Source: Sapria himalayana (lineage: Eukaryota; Streptophyta; Magnoliopsida; Malpighiales; Rafflesiaceae). From it: 64,000 nucleotides of DNA. The notes under the pieces were generated by a model. The model was not told the origin of the DNA. It was given only the letters and a program-made list of their open reading frames with translations, and did no database searches. A program made the position numbers and the translations under genes. Where the stretch lies: the NCBI GenBank assembly GCA_029783825.1, contig JAREIK010000801.1, positions 4,888,890 through 4,952,889 of the forward strand, in the 5' to 3' direction. Shown here one piece after another: positions 1-11,040 of the stretch. Numbering within the stretch: the first letter of the stretch is position 1; each line of letters opens with the position of its first letter.

Positions 1-59
1 GGGTTGCCTAGCACATGTTCTGAAAGGGTAAACAATTAAGTTTGGATTTAAGAGCATAA

Positions 60-1480
60 GTTTATTTCTTTGCAGGATATCATAGAAGACTTAAAGGTGA
101 TTTGTTTTATAGTCCAAAGGATTTGAAGGTCATTATTAACAATAATACCTAATTCCTAGAAGAAAATTATATAACAAATCACAAGCCGAAAAGTAGGATT
201 ATTCTAGAGGAATTAAAAGGAGATAAACTTGTCAAAATTTTTTTGATACAAATAATACAAGAATAAACACCACAAGGTAATATTTGAAATATCTTATTGC
301 CTCATCATAATGCGACAACTATTGATGATAATATTGATATTATACCTTATGAATCTATCATTGATATGCCAGCTGCATAACTAGAGAATGATGATCATAA
401 TGATTCACAAAGATAGTTACATGCACAACATGTTATTGAAAAGATCAGAAGGTCATTATTAACAATAATGCCTAATTATTTGAAGAAGATTATATAACAA
501 ATCACAAGCCCAAAATCATGATTGTTTTAGAAGAATTGAAAGGAAATAAACTGCTTGAAACTTTTCAATACTAATAATACAAAAATGAATACCACAAGGT
601 AATATTCTAAATATCTCATTACCTCATCATAATGGGAGAACTATTGATGATAGTATTGATATTGTACCTTATGAACCTATCATTGATGTGTCGGTTGCAC
701 AACTAGAGAATAATGATCATGATGATTAATAAAGATGGGTACCTACACAACATGTTCTGAAAGTATACAATTGATAGGAGTATCTGATCATAGTAGGAGG
801 ATTATTTGTCAATCTACATTGTATACACTCTTTGGAAAATCTTATGATGGAATTCCTGATGAGGTAACAAATGATCTTATAAGTTATGATGAAGTACTTA
901 AATATAAAGATGTAGAACATTGATAAAAGGATATGAAATTAGCAATGATCATATCCTAGAAGAATTAAAGGTAGTTTGTTTTATAGTTCAAAGGATCAGA
1001 ATGTCATTATTAACAATAATACCTAATTCCTAAAATAATATTATATAACAAATCACAAGCCCAAAAGTAGGATTGTTCTAGAAGAATTGAAAGGAGATAA
1101 ACTTATCAAAACTTTTTTAATACTAATAATACAAGAATAAACACCACAAGGTAATATTCCAAATATCTCATTACCTCATCATAATGGGAGAACTATTGAT
1201 GATAGTATTGATATTATACCTTATGAACATATCATTGATATGCCAGTTGCACAACTAGAGAATGATAATCACAAAGATGGGTACCTACACAACATGTTTT
1301 TGAAAGTATACAATCGAGATGAGTATCTTATCATGGTTGGAGGGTTATTTATCAATTTATATGGTATATACTCTTTGGAAAATCTTATGATGGAATTCTT
1401 GATGAGGTTAGCAACTAATCTTATAAGCTATGATAAAGCACTTAAATATAAATATGTAAAACAATGAAAAAGGATATGAA
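60..1480 (+). pseudogene. Ty1/copia pol relic: linker between integrase and reverse transcriptase
   Basis: Read in pieces across frames, the plus strand matches the poorly conserved stretch of copia polyproteins after the integrase core and before reverse transcriptase. Visible segments are YSPKDLKVI, FLEENYITNHKPKSRIILEE, a PQGN followed by LPHH, IDIIPYESIIDMPAAQLEND-like, and at 735-920 and 1240-1467 the stretch ending DEVTNDLISYDEVLKYKD. That last part corresponds to the conserved DP-x-S/T-Y-x-E-A-L that precedes the RT domain. Frames are broken by many stops, and no integrase core or RT core follows. It is an inactive fragment, unusual only in being tandemly duplicated. Confidence 0.7.
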
Positions 1481-1490
1481 ATTAGACATA
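100..1490 (+). repeat. Tandem duplication (three diverged units) of a copia fragment
   Basis: The phrase ggtcattattaacaataat (or a one-base variant) recurs near 130, 452 and 1000, each time followed by the same order of sequence blocks: a cctaattcct block, aatcacaagccc, gaagaattgaaagg, caccacaaggtaatatt, ctcattacctcatcataatg, attgatattataccttatgaa. Unit 1 is about 320 bp and lacks the end of the block. Units 2 and 3 are about 550 bp and both run through cttatgatggaattc. The units differ by point changes and small indels, so the duplication is old. Confidence 0.85.
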
Positions 1491-2822
1491 TAGTCCATAC
1501 ACTTAAATCATGTCTAGGATTTTATGGAGCCACCTAAAGTGATATACCTATCAAGTGTAGGTAGATTTATAAAAAAAAGATGAATGAATGTTAATAAGGT
1601 TTGAATTATTGTAAAATATTTTAGTTAAAAATATGTAATCAATTATGAGGAAACTTTTTCATTAGTATGCATGTTGAAATCACTTTGAATTCTATTTTTC
1701 ATTGTAATTTATTATGAATATGAGAATCGGAAGATTGAAATAAAGACTATTTTTTTTGGATAAGTATCTTAAAGAATATATCTATTGCGAAATCTTAGAA
1801 AAAACAATGAATAAATAAATAATATGATTTTTTTTCTAAAAAAAATGGAGTAAATGGTAATTTTATCATAAGAAAAATAAGTTGAAAATTTTAGAACCCG
1901 GATAATAAAATGGATTTCATTATTGAATTCATTTTGGAAAATATAGCTATGGTAACAAATTTCGTTAAATTCAGAGGAAGTCGGAATTTAGTTATTTTTT
2001 TTAATTATGTAAATATTTATTAGAATAATTAGAGAAAAAATAGAAAGACCATGCTACGACATAAACACGTGGTTGCGCATGTGCGGTCAAAGCATCACAC
2101 GTACAAAAAAATAATAATATGTTTTTTCAATATATTATTTTAATAAAATAATAAAAAATGACAGGAATCCGGAAAATGGGATTATGGGAAAAAAATAAAA
2201 ACATACTTCGGGGAGAGAGACACAATGCAAAGGAAAAAAAATAAAAGTTTTGTTGTTTTATTTTGATCATGACAGATTATTCTGGAGTCGGAATAAAATA
2301 GTCCAATAACTAAAGTTGCTCTACATGACGAGATCTTCAGTTTGATATCAAATTTATAATATTTTCGTAAAATATCCTGAGAGATAGTGGTATTCTCCTA
2401 TTGGAATTTCTTTCTATTTAAACATCCTAAATGATCATGATTTATATTCCAATTCGAACTATTTATAAATTTCATTGAGATTGTTTAATTGGCATTTTTA
2501 TATTGTCTAGAATGTGGTGTAATTGTAAATGGCATTTTTATATTTCATGTGCACGAGAACATCTCATATAAATGGGTGGATGCATGATATATATATATAT
2601 ATATATATACATATAAAGGTATAATGGATTGTATTTTGTGAACTAGAATTGGGATAACGTCCAGACTGAGTTGATCAATAGGAAATTTTATTATAGAAAC
2701 ATAACATTAGCGGTTCTAAAAATGAAAAGATATTTTTAAAAATGAAAATCTTATTATTAGTTAGTATGTACACTAATAATAGGAAATGAATGTGATTCTT
2801 AAATTATTATTTGACTTATGTA
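1491..2822. other. AT-rich spacer without recognisable gene
   Basis: Strongly AT-rich sequence with homopolymer runs. I see no domain match on either strand and no ORF above about 60 residues that makes sense. A short more GC-rich patch lies near 2050-2100. A TA microsatellite is at 2587-2609. Confidence 0.5.
2587..2609. repeat. (AT)n microsatellite
   Basis: About 11 uninterrupted AT dinucleotides followed by acatataaagg. Confidence 0.95.
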
Positions 2823-3760
2823 GATGGTAAGTAGAGAAAGAGGACACATGAGACGTCCATGAAATGTGGCAACTCACAGCCATCTTTGATCAACAGGCTT
2901 TTATAGAAGCTGTGGGTGTCACCATTACCAGAGTTGCATAAACTAGTGCAACTGGAGGTAAAGAAGGGTCAAGTAATCTCCAAAGTTTAAGTCACACCAT
3001 CATCTAATATTTATGGGAAAGGTGGGCCCAATGATTGTAGATCATTGATTTCGGATAAGTTAATAAAATCTTGGAAGCAATAGAAATCACTTTCAATGCT
3101 ACAAAGATCTGACTAGCAGCATTCTAGCTAGAGAGCAAGTCCCAAATTTGGTGGGATTAGATCAAGGCCTCGAAGAATATAGAGGCAATGACATGGAAAG
3201 AATTCCAAGAATTTTTTATGGAAAAATATTTTTCGACTTCAGCTAGACATGCCAAGGCCGGAGAATTCCTTAAACTTAGACAAGGAAATATGACAATGCT
3301 TGACAACATGGCTAAATTAACCGAGTTGGCACATTTTGAGGATGATTATGTGGCCACTAATGTGGCTAAGGTTATGAAATTTGAAGATGGATTGAAATTG
3401 TTCATCCGATGCAATATTGTAGGATTTCTTATCTAAGATATGGATTCGATGGTTAAGATAACTTTAGCCATCAAGCGGGAGGTCGAGGATAAACGATATA
3501 TCTAGGAAATGAGTGGAAATATAAAAGAGAGTCAATATTTTTCTGGAAAGCAGTAGAGATCTTTTTTCTCACGAGAATTTTATGGACAATATCATGATTA
3601 TCAAGGCCAAAGCCAGACTAGGAGTTCTAATCAAATTGGATAGAAAATTTTTTTTTACTATCATCAGCCTAGACATTAGAAATGAGAGTGCCCACTAAAA
3701 CAAAGATCCTAGGATTATGAAATATCACAGTCCAAGACATATGTGGGAAATATACAAACA
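2823..3760 (+). pseudogene. Gypsy gag relic
   Basis: The clearest part is 3188-3436, an 82-residue open stretch beginning MTWKEFQEFFMEKYFS and containing GEFLKLRQGNMT and KLTELAHF. This is the capsid signature of plant chromovirus gag (W-x-x-F-x-x-x-F-x-x-x-Y-F, then E-F-x-x-L-x-Q-G-x-M-T, then F-x-x-L-x-x-F). An ATG at 2823 begins a broken upstream part. Near 3663-3700 a QPRH...ECPL stretch is probably what remains of the CCHC zinc knuckle, with most ligands lost. The role in an active element would be assembly of the virus-like particle. This copy is interrupted by several stops. Confidence 0.8.
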
Positions 3761-4089
3761 TGATTTATTCCTCTATTCTTTAGTATGGATCAAAGGAATC
3801 GGGTGCAATCTTGGGGGTATTCCACAAATATATCCTACTTCATAGGCATACCAGGGAGGCCAAGGCATGAGTTGAGGTCGAGAAAATGGCTCAAAAGCCG
3901 GGACTTTGAGGACCCAAGGACGTGCCTATGCTATTACACCATAGGTGGAAAGGATAGATTAGTCAATAATACAAGGTACTTTCTTGCTTTGTTTATTTAT
4001 AAACAAAAGTTTTATTTGATTTGGTGTATCGCATTCATTTATTTATACATCATGTGGGAAAGAATTTGGATTAGAAGTTAAAAACTTAG

Positions 4090-4360
4090 ACGAACCATTG
4101 CATGTGACTTCTTCCTCGGGGACTAAGGTGAAAATTAATCAGATATGTTAAGATTGTGAGTTAGAAATCTCAAAAATTCTACTCATGGCAGACCAGAGGG
4201 TCATGGACATGTCGGATTTTGATATAATTATTGGCATGAACTATTTAACAACACATCAAGTAATTATTGATTATGATCATAGAAAAATTATTATCCAAAC
4301 ACCAGACGATATATGTGTTGTATTTCAGGGGGATGAACATGATGTTTTATCCTAGACTAT
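4090..4360 (+). pseudogene. Gypsy aspartic protease relic
   Basis: The translation contains MSDFDIIIGMNYLTTHQVII, which matches the C-terminal half of the gypsy protease (M-x-x-F-D-V-I-L-G-M-D-W-L), followed by IDYDHRKI and VFQGD. The N-terminal catalytic D-S/T-G motif is not convincingly visible, and a stop lies at 4150. The segment connects gag to RT in the expected order. Confidence 0.75.
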
Positions 4361-4389
4361 ATATGTTCTAAATGGCATGGACAATTGAT

Positions 4390-5135
4390 AGGTTGGCTTG
4401 TATATCTCACCCTAGAATAAGAGAGGACATTGAATATGAATCTTCCTCGAATAGTTTGTGCATATAAGGATATTTTCCAGATGAATTATTAGGATTACCC
4501 CCACACAAAAATGTGGACTTTAGTATTTAGTTACATCCTGGTACATCACTCATTTCTATGACTCCACATAAAAAGGCACCAATTGAATTACAAGATCTCA
4601 AGGTCTAGAAACAAGATTTGTTGGACAATTCCATTAGACCCAATACTTCACCTTAGGGTGCTCTGGTTCTATTTGTAAAGAAAAATGATAAAATTCTTTG
4701 ACTATACATTGTTTATCGATAGTTGAATAGGGTTATGATAAAGAATTGATATCAACTATCAATGATTGATGATTTGTTTGATCAATTAAAATGGGCATGA
4801 GTCTTTTGTAAAATAGATATTCATACCAGATATCACCAGTTGTGAGTTAGGAAGGCTGACATCCCTAAGACAACATTTAGAATGTGGTATGAGTATTTTG
4901 AGTTTATAGTAATGCATTTCTGATTAATGAATGTGCTAGCTACATTCATGGATCTCGTGCATAGAATATTTCAGCCATATTTAGATCATTTTGTTGTGAT
5001 TTTTATGAATGACATTTTGATATATTCTCAGTCCAAAGGAGAGCACGAAAATCAATTATATATTGTTCTCCAAACATTGAGAGAACATAAGTTGTATGCC
5101 AAGTTTGATAATTATGTCTTTTGGTTGACATAAGT
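4390..5135 (+). pseudogene. Gypsy reverse transcriptase relic
   Basis: Successive matches are FPDELLGLPPHKNVDF, then LHPGTSLISM, APIELQDLK, GALVLFVKKND, YRQLN-like, FCKIDIHTRYHQL, IPKTTFR and then the open stretch 4927-5133 with QPYLDHFVVIFMNDILIYS and L-x-x-H-x-L-Y-A-K. The catalytic box, normally Y/F-M/V-D-D, reads FMND, so the first of the two aspartates is changed to asparagine. Several in-frame stops and a frame change near 4920 also break it. The domain would have copied element RNA to DNA. This copy cannot. Confidence 0.88.
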
Positions 5136-5149
5136 TAAATTTCTGATAG

Positions 5150-5450
5150 TTTCAGATATGGGACAGAAATATACAGTGTATTGTGAATCCTCGAAAGATG
5201 GATTGAGATATGTTCTAATGTAATCTTAGAGAGTTGTAGCTAAATAATATGGTGCCACTGTTTATATGGGGAGAAATTTGAGGTATATTCAGACCACAAA
5301 AGTCTAAAATATATCTTTTCACAAACAAACCTTAATATGAAACAGCATTGATGAATGGAGTATCAAGAAGATTATGATTTTACTTTGCATTATCATCCAC
5401 GAAATGCAAATATGGTGGTTGATGCACTTAGTTGGAAGTCATGAGGTGTG
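5150..5450 (+). pseudogene. Gypsy RNase H relic
   Basis: Fragments are VSDMGQKYTVYCESSKDGLR (compare Y-x-V-Y-x-D-A-S-x-x-G-L-G), then IQTTKV for D-H-x-S, NMKQHXXMEYQEDYDFTLHY for the R-x-x-R-W-x-E-x-x-x-D-Y-D block, and HPRNANMVVDALSWKS for the H-P-G-K-x-N-x-V-A-D-A-L-S-R end. The catalytic aspartate at the start reads E. It lies directly between RT and the integrase zinc domain. Confidence 0.82.
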
Positions 5451-5689
5451 CTAGCTAGTATAGCTTCACGAGAATGAGATATGCTTAAAACTGTGGGATG
5501 ATTCAGCTTACAATATAACAATCAAAGTCAGGATATTATCAGAAGTTTAGTAGTCATACCTTCCCTATTAAATAAGGTGATTGAGATCCAAAAAATAAGT
5601 TGTAGAAATATTATCCATAAAGAACTGAGTAAAGATTGGTACATGCGATGATGGTTTGACTTTTAATATGGATGGTAGTCTTTGGTTTA

Positions 5690-5860
5690 GGGGATGGATT
5701 GTGGTTTCCTAGATAGTAGAATTGAAAGAGGAGATTCTTAGAGAATTTCAATATTCTTGTTTTACAGTGTATCCGTGTGGCACAAAGATGTATAATAATC
5801 TTCATTGCATGTATTACTAAAATAGGATAAAGGGACACATTAGAGATGATGCCTCACGTG
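5690..5860 (+). pseudogene. Gypsy integrase N-terminal zinc domain relic
   Basis: The reading LKEEILREFQYSCFTVYPCG, then TKMYNNLHCMYY, matches the H-x-x-x-H-P-G-x-x-K-M-Y-x-x-L-x-x-x-Y-W segment of plant gypsy integrase. The first histidine positions are substituted (EFQYS, VYPCG), and the pair of cysteines expected after it is not seen. The element is cut shortly afterwards. Confidence 0.75.
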
Positions 5861-5864
5861 TCAG

Positions 5865-6071
5865 TAGATAATATATTCCCATATATTTATGAATTATTTT
5901 TATAAAAAAAATTATGCTTTGAATTTCTTTAAAATTGGATAAACTAAAGTTTATCTATTTCAAACTTTACATCATGCTAGCACTTTTATTAAGTTTTGAC
6001 ATTATACCTCATTTGGCAAGTAGTTCAGGAGAGATCTTAGCAAATTATAGATAATATATTCCCATATATTT
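5865..6071 (+). repeat. 24-bp direct repeat flanking about 160 bp
   Basis: The sequence tagataatatattcccata followed by tattt occurs at 5865-5888 and again at 6048-6071. It brackets an AT-rich insert. It lies at the junction between the gypsy relic and the following copia element. It may mark a small insertion or a replication-slippage event. Confidence 0.7.
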
Positions 6072-6396
6072 TATCGAACAATGCTATCAATGCTAAGCCC
6101 ACATGGATCCCTTCCCCCACAAACTCAAAAGAATTTATTTACAATCCCATGGAACATAATCTCTAGGTATTGCACAAGCTATAATAAACAACTTTAAGGA
6201 AAAGTTAGCAATAGGTAAGTGATTCAAGAAATGAAAAACTTAAATTCAAAAAGTGTTCAAACAAGAAACCAAATGAATAATAAAAACATTGATTTTTTCA
6301 AAGTATGGTTTTTTTTTAGTTTAAATAATAACTGAACATTTCTAAATCAATGAATATAACAAATATTTTATATCATGTACATCAAAATTGCTTTCA

Positions 6397-6410
6397 TGGT
6401 ATCATAAGAT
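6397..6410 (+). other. Probable copia primer-binding site (initiator Met tRNA type)
   Basis: TGGTATCATAAGAT resembles the copia primer-binding consensus TGGTATCAGAGC, complementary to the 3' part of initiator tRNA-Met. It directly follows a CA that could be the LTR end and lies 11 bases before the gag ATG, the normal spacing range. Confidence 0.6.
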
Positions 6411-6420
6411 TAATAAATTT

Positions 6421-6720
6421 AATGGCAAATGAACATAGCTCAACAGAGAATCCATCTACATCATATTCTAATCATGTTTCAATGACAATTTAAACTATTT
6501 CAACTTTTCATATTATTCCTTCATTGAGTCAGCCTCTAGTTGTCAAGCTATATAACAACAACTACTTGGCTTGGAAAAATAAGATGTTCCACATCATTAT
6601 CTCTAATGGTATATACAATTTTATTGATGAATTATGTATTTTGTCCACCTTTCCAAACCAATGGTTCTTCATCCCGATCAAATCCAAATTATTATTAATG
6701 ACAAAGGTATAATCAATTAA
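6421..6720 (+). pseudogene. Copia gag N-terminal relic (UBN2-like)
   Basis: Starts ATG at 6421 (MANEHSSTENPSTS). After one stop it continues with VVKLYNNNYLAWKNKMFHII and SNGIYNFIDE. This is the plant copia gag signature (V-K-L-x-x-x-N-Y-x-x-W-K-x-Q, then G-x-x-x-F-I-D-G). Further gag sequence to about 7000 is frame-shifted: IMPQSMKLCWANVDST, then TFEILKTIV, then LHVMLLNIKKEVP-like. The protein would package element RNA. This copy is broken. Confidence 0.75.
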
Positions 6721-7562
6721 TTTTTAAGTTAGAATTATGCCTCAATCAATGAAGCTTTGTTGGGCCAATGTTGACTCTACATGTACTTTTGAGATCTTGA
6801 AGACTATTGTTTAGATTTATGATGTCACATCCTTCATTTTTCTCATTGAGCTTCATGTCATGCTCCTAAACATCAAGAAGGAAGTCCCCATAACATGAGC
6901 TTGCGTCTAGAAATTTAGATCGATTAGCAATACGTTTACTTTTGTGGGAAGAGTAATTACACATGGGGAGGACAAGATATATTTTTTGGGTGGTTTGGAT
7001 CCCAGTTAGAACCCACTTGTTACATTGATTCAGTTTCATTCCACCAAGCGCACCACCGAAGAAATCTTCTTCTCAGTTGTGATGCTCACCTCAATCGCCA
7101 AATTACTATTGATGCTTTTATCTCACTTGAAGTTAACCCTGCCAATTTTTCTGCCGAAAAATCTAATCCCAAGTTGTCCAACTCATTTGCCTATCATTAA
7201 CCCTATTATCCCAAAGGCTAAAACCATAATCCCAACTATCCACATATTGTCTAAAAAGCTGCGTCATCTTGGTCGCCATCAACTCCTTTTCATTCAATGC
7301 CCCCAAGAATGACCAAGTTTTCAAATTTGTTTCAAGCCAGGTCACACAACAAATATCACACGGAAAATTATTTGCTCCCACCAAACCAATCTTTAATGTC
7401 AACCCCCTCTATCCCCACTAAAATCTATCTTCTTCTAACAATGGTCTCTTGGCCTTCCTCTCTCACCTCAAGTACTAGTTACTCTCTCATCTATTTCAGA
7501 TCTTTAGTGGCACATGGACTCGGGAGCCTCTCATCATTCAATTTCAGATTTGAATTTGTTGT
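6721..7562 (+). pseudogene. Copia gag C-terminus and protease region, decayed
   Basis: The plus-strand reading is proline- and serine-rich (7025-7312 and 7297-7584), as is common in copia gag C-termini. A segment near 7100-7170 reads ITIDAFISLEVNPANF. I do not see an intact zinc knuckle or protease D-S/T-G. The position between gag and GAG-pre-integrase, and the continuity of weak matches, are the reasons for the call. Confidence 0.5.
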
Positions 7563-8117
7563 ATGCTGCAAAAACATTCATTGATGGCTAATCAAGGTAC
7601 TATGGGAAATGGCAGGCAAGCACCTTTATGTCATGTTGCTTTTGCAGCATATCGTTTTGTTTTCTATTTCAAGGTGGCCATTTTTTCCAACTCCAAATAT
7701 CACTTAAGCTTATTTCAAGTTGGTCCTGATAATGATGATTTAATTGAATTTCAACCTAATTGTTTCGTTATTAAGCTTAATGTCAGCAATTGGATCCTTC
7801 TCAAAGGTCATCCTGATCAAAAAATTTGCCATGTGCCCAAACCACCTCATTCATCCTCCAACTCTGCTTCACCCTTCGAACTTTTTATAACTTCCAAGTC
7901 TGATCCAAATTTATGGTACTTTCACTTGGAGCATCCCTTTAATGATTTGTTTTCTCACATTTTATTTTTTTGTATTCTATCAATGTCTAAATATACTAGT
8001 TTATTATTATGTTTTACTTGCCAACGAGTCAAGTCTCAAAAGCTATTATTTTTAAAAAAAATATATATGCCTTATATTCCTTTTGAATTAATATACATAT
8101 ATCTTTGGGGACTATGA
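7563..8117 (+). pseudogene. Copia GAG-pre-integrase domain relic
   Basis: A 184-residue open frame. Its middle matches the domain before integrase: DNDDLIEFQPNCFVIKLN (compare D-N-x-x-x-x-E-F-H-x-x-x-x-x-V-K-D), WILLKGHPDQKI, then WYFHLEHPFNDLFSHIL (W-H-x-R-L-G-H-P-x-x-x-x-x-x-x-I-L), then CFTCQRVKSQKLLF (C-x-x-C-x-x-x-K-x-x-K-L-P-F). The LGH histidine pattern is altered (HLEH), but the CxxC pair is kept. The integrase core that should follow is absent because an LTR starts 7 bp after the stop. Confidence 0.8.
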
Positions 8118-8123
8118 TAATAT

Positions 8124-8330
8124 TGTTATGATTCCTAATTTTTAGGATTAGGCAAAGTCTCAAAATCTTATTGGGCGGGTGTCATTCCTCTAACTAGTTC
8201 TGCATGTATATGATTCATACAAGTAGTAAGGTATATTTTGTGTCTAGATATTGATTCCATAAAAATTAAGTAGGCAATTAGATCAACAACTATCAATTAA
8301 CTACTGCTCTAGTTGAAAGTAAAAAGCTAA
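8124..8330 (-). repeat. 3' LTR segment of the Athila-type element (shared with 15258)
   Basis: On the plus strand it starts TGTTATGATTCC, then taatttttaggattaggcaa, then cattgggcgggt-like and a ttaagtaggcaatta block. The same blocks in the same order occur at 15258-15453. Similarity fades after about 8330, because the right copy is truncated there, so the true LTR end further right (probably before the tandem repeats at 9655) cannot be fixed. Confidence 0.75.
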
Positions 8331-9654
8331 TTTTAGGTGAGATTATTAAATGCTAAGATTAGTACATTTTATTATGCATGGTGGTTTATCTAAATAATTT
8401 GAATATAATTGTGTTTAATTACATAATACAAATATGATTGTTATAGAAATATCCTAGTGACCTATTGGCATACAAGGTACTTATCAATTATTTGACTCTC
8501 TATAATGATGATCTCCTCATAGATGTATCTTTGGTACTTTATGACTAAAATAATAAATTATCCCTACTAGAGGGTCATTCATTAGTTTATACCTTTTAAA
8601 AAACTAATTGATTACTCTTGATGATTATTTCAAATATATATTTTTATTCTTTGACCTTATATATTATATAAATATAAACTGATATTCTAGTAAAAGTATT
8701 TATACTTCTGGCTTCGTAAGAATCATACTTGCATAATTAACATATGTTTTTTTAATCTTACTTGTAATAATTATATGATATAAATGAACTTACACTATTA
8801 CTACCTTCATAAGTATCATATTTACATAATTAATATATATTTTGCTTTAAATCGCAAGGCTTACATATCTCAATCTACCATGACAACATGTAACTCTCAT
8901 ACTAAAGGAGAAACCCTTAGAAAAATATTTTATAAAATACCCACATCAATTAAGGATTAGTTCTTTTAAGATATACACAATTATTTGGCTTATAAAATTA
9001 TTTATGGTTTTAGCTTTATCTTCATAAGTGGCATCCTCACAATATTAATATATCTTAAATCTCAGGTTTTGACATTGCTTTATCTCATATATCATGATTA
9101 GAAAGATTATTATTTCTTTCCTATCAGTATGCACAAGTGTGTCTTGTGGCTTATTTATCATCATCTACTATTATAGCATATACAAACCTACCAATAGTAA
9201 ATATTTAATTTTAGTTCTACATAAATACTATATCTAGTAATATTCTAACTATAATATAATTCTAACATAAAATTTACTTATTAAACATTCATCATGTGTA
9301 ATTAAATACATTAACCTTAAACCTCAATTTAGCCTAATATTGAGGAAGAATTCATATGAGATAATCAAAGATATATCTTTTATATTTTTAGGTTCCTAAT
9401 GAAAACTCTCATGAGATTCAAGGAATCAAACCCTAAATGTACAATACTCAGTCGTGTAGCTTGGATTTGCCCTGAGAGGTCAAAATTCATGCCCCTTAGG
9501 GTTTAAGCTTGTAAATTATGTTGCCCCATTCCTCATGAATATTTCCTAGAGTTGAACAAAATTTGATTTCCAAAACCCTACCTTTTATCTCTTTTTTCTT
9601 GCACTCAAAACTTTTTATTTGTAACTCACATTTTTCCCTTTTATACTCAAATGA
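8331..9654. other. AT-rich sequence, probably rest of the LTR and 3' untranslated region
   Basis: No coding signal on either strand. A pyrimidine-rich stretch at about 9585-9606 (purine-rich on minus) is a candidate polypurine tract but is not next to a clear LTR end. The stretch 9360-9654 has a diverged reverse-complement counterpart near 46140-46420, for example the catgcccctt block. Confidence 0.5.
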
Positions 9655-10250
9655 CGGGGTATGAAATTTTAGTTGAAAGAAACGATGTTTTAGAAATGAG
9701 TCATAGCTTTGGTCTATTTTTAATTTTAGAATGTCGTGGCATTTGAAATAATCACGACTATATATTTCATCTTTAGAACATAAAGTCCCAATATTGGGAA
9801 TGAGTCACAGCTTTGATCTCTTTCTTGTATTAGATAGTCATGCTATTAGGAATGGTCGTAGCTATATATCTTATCTTTAAAACACAAAATCATGTTGCTA
9901 GAATGGTCCATAACTTTGGTCTTTCTCTTATATCAAATGACAATGGTTTTAGGAATGGAAATAGTTATCTATTTTTTTTCTACAATACTAGGTCATAGTA
10001 CTAGCAATTGTCATGGCTTATATATTTTATCTCTATAACTTAAAGTCATGATGTTAGAAATAGACCATAACTTTGTCATTTCTCTTAGAGTAGAGAGTCA
10101 TGGCTCTAGAAATACTTATCGCTCAATAATTACTCTCTAGAACTTTTTGTGGATAATAGTCACGACTATAGGAATGACACTATGACTATTTCCTTAGACT
10201 TGATGTGTTTTTTTTTGAGAAAATCATAGTATTGGAGGCTTGTCATGGCT
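9655..10250 (-). repeat. Degenerate tandem repeat, about 105-bp period, in the 3' region of the Athila element
   Basis: Units share gaatgagtcatagctttggt, then tagtcatgnnattaggaat, then cacgactatatat and ttatctttaaaacacaaaat. Successive starts lie near 9695, 9800 and 9905, with more decayed units to about 10250. Tandem subrepeats in the untranslated region before the 3' LTR are known for Athila/Tat-lineage plant gypsy elements. A related array in the opposite orientation lies at 45690-46140. Confidence 0.75.
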
Positions 10251-10251
10251 T

Positions 10252-10787
10252 TGAGTACCGTTTGGATACCTAGTTGCTACAATATATAATTAATATCACA
10301 TGTATAAAAATTGTTTTGAGTTAGCGTTGTTCTGACTCTACGAATGTATATAGCTAATTAAAATATATTACATTATGAAATGAAATATGTCAACATTGTG
10401 ATAGAGCCGTGGTGTATGAAGATTTTCATGACAATTTGTGGATAGCTTCAGACAAGCATGAATACAGAAACTACTACATAGCTCAATGAAATTTAATAAA
10501 GTCATAACACAAGGAATGTTATAATTTTACTTGATTTTTGTCCACTCTTTAATAATTTATTAAGTCCCTATATTACAAAATCACATAATTTCACTATTAT
10601 TCATCATAATTCATCAAAACTCATATTTTAGTGATATGCCAAACAAACACTCAATAAAATCATAAATTTTCAAAACTCATATTTTAGTGATATACAAAAA
10701 CTACTACATTGCTCATATTACAAAATCATGAATTTTCACTAAAATAATAAATTTTATTTTGTATTTGATATACCAAACAGACTCTCA
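10252..10787. mobile_element. Possible MITE with imperfect terminal inverted repeats
   Basis: The left end TGAGTACCGTTTGGATACC and the reverse complement of the right end (TGAGAGTCTGTTTGGTATATC) can be aligned as imperfect inverted repeats of about 20 bp. The interior is AT-rich and non-coding and contains a short internal duplication (aaaactcatattttagtgat at about 10617 and 10674). I see no clear target duplication, so the superfamily is not assigned. Confidence 0.4.
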
Positions 10788-11040
10788 TTCTAAAGTGATT
10801 GCTCATTCCTAAGTAATTATTTGCCCCTAAGAAATAATCATCATTCCATATGTCATCCAAAAATATTTGTTATGACTATGTTTGAGTCTCGTAGCATATC
10901 TAGATAGTGAGACTAGTTTTTGTAGACATATAAATAAGTTGTAGTGAAGTTTAAATTGCATGACTAAATGTTGTGAGTTTTAAAAAATGTGTTTGGTTGG
11001 GTATATTTATTTTATCACACCATGTAGAAAGAAAAATTAT
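10788..11040. other. Non-coding part of the Athila element downstream of pol
   Basis: No coding match. The minus-strand sequence at about 11040-11060 reads HYLGSNPIIF, like the end of plant Athila-type polyproteins (L-G-x-x-x-G-S-N-P), so pol ends near here and this stretch is 3' untranslated. Confidence 0.45.

Larger units (their letters stand above)
2823..5870 (+). mobile_element. Ty3/gypsy chromovirus-type retrotransposon relic without LTRs
   Basis: Domains appear in the order gag, protease, reverse transcriptase, RNase H and integrase zinc domain, all on the plus strand. That is the gypsy order with integrase last. The gag resembles the chromovirus (Tekay/Del-like) type. The element stops just after the integrase HHCC-like segment near 5850, so the integrase core, any chromodomain and the 3' LTR are missing. 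No 5' LTR or primer site is evident upstream of 2823. Stops and frameshifts are frequent throughout. Confidence 0.85.
6072..8123 (+). mobile_element. Ty1/copia retrotransposon, 5' part only, interrupted at 8124
   Basis: A methionine-tRNA type primer site at 6397-6410 is preceded by CA, as expected for the end of a 5' LTR at 6396. Gag starts at 6421 and the GAG-pre-integrase domain ends at 8117. At 8124 a different LTR begins, so the rest of pol has been displaced by a nested insertion and is not found on the far side. The left limit of the 5' LTR is not clear, so the start given is approximate. Confidence 0.7.

Noticed and set aside
726..920. 64-residue minus-strand frame
   Set aside because: Shadow of the plus-strand copia linker.
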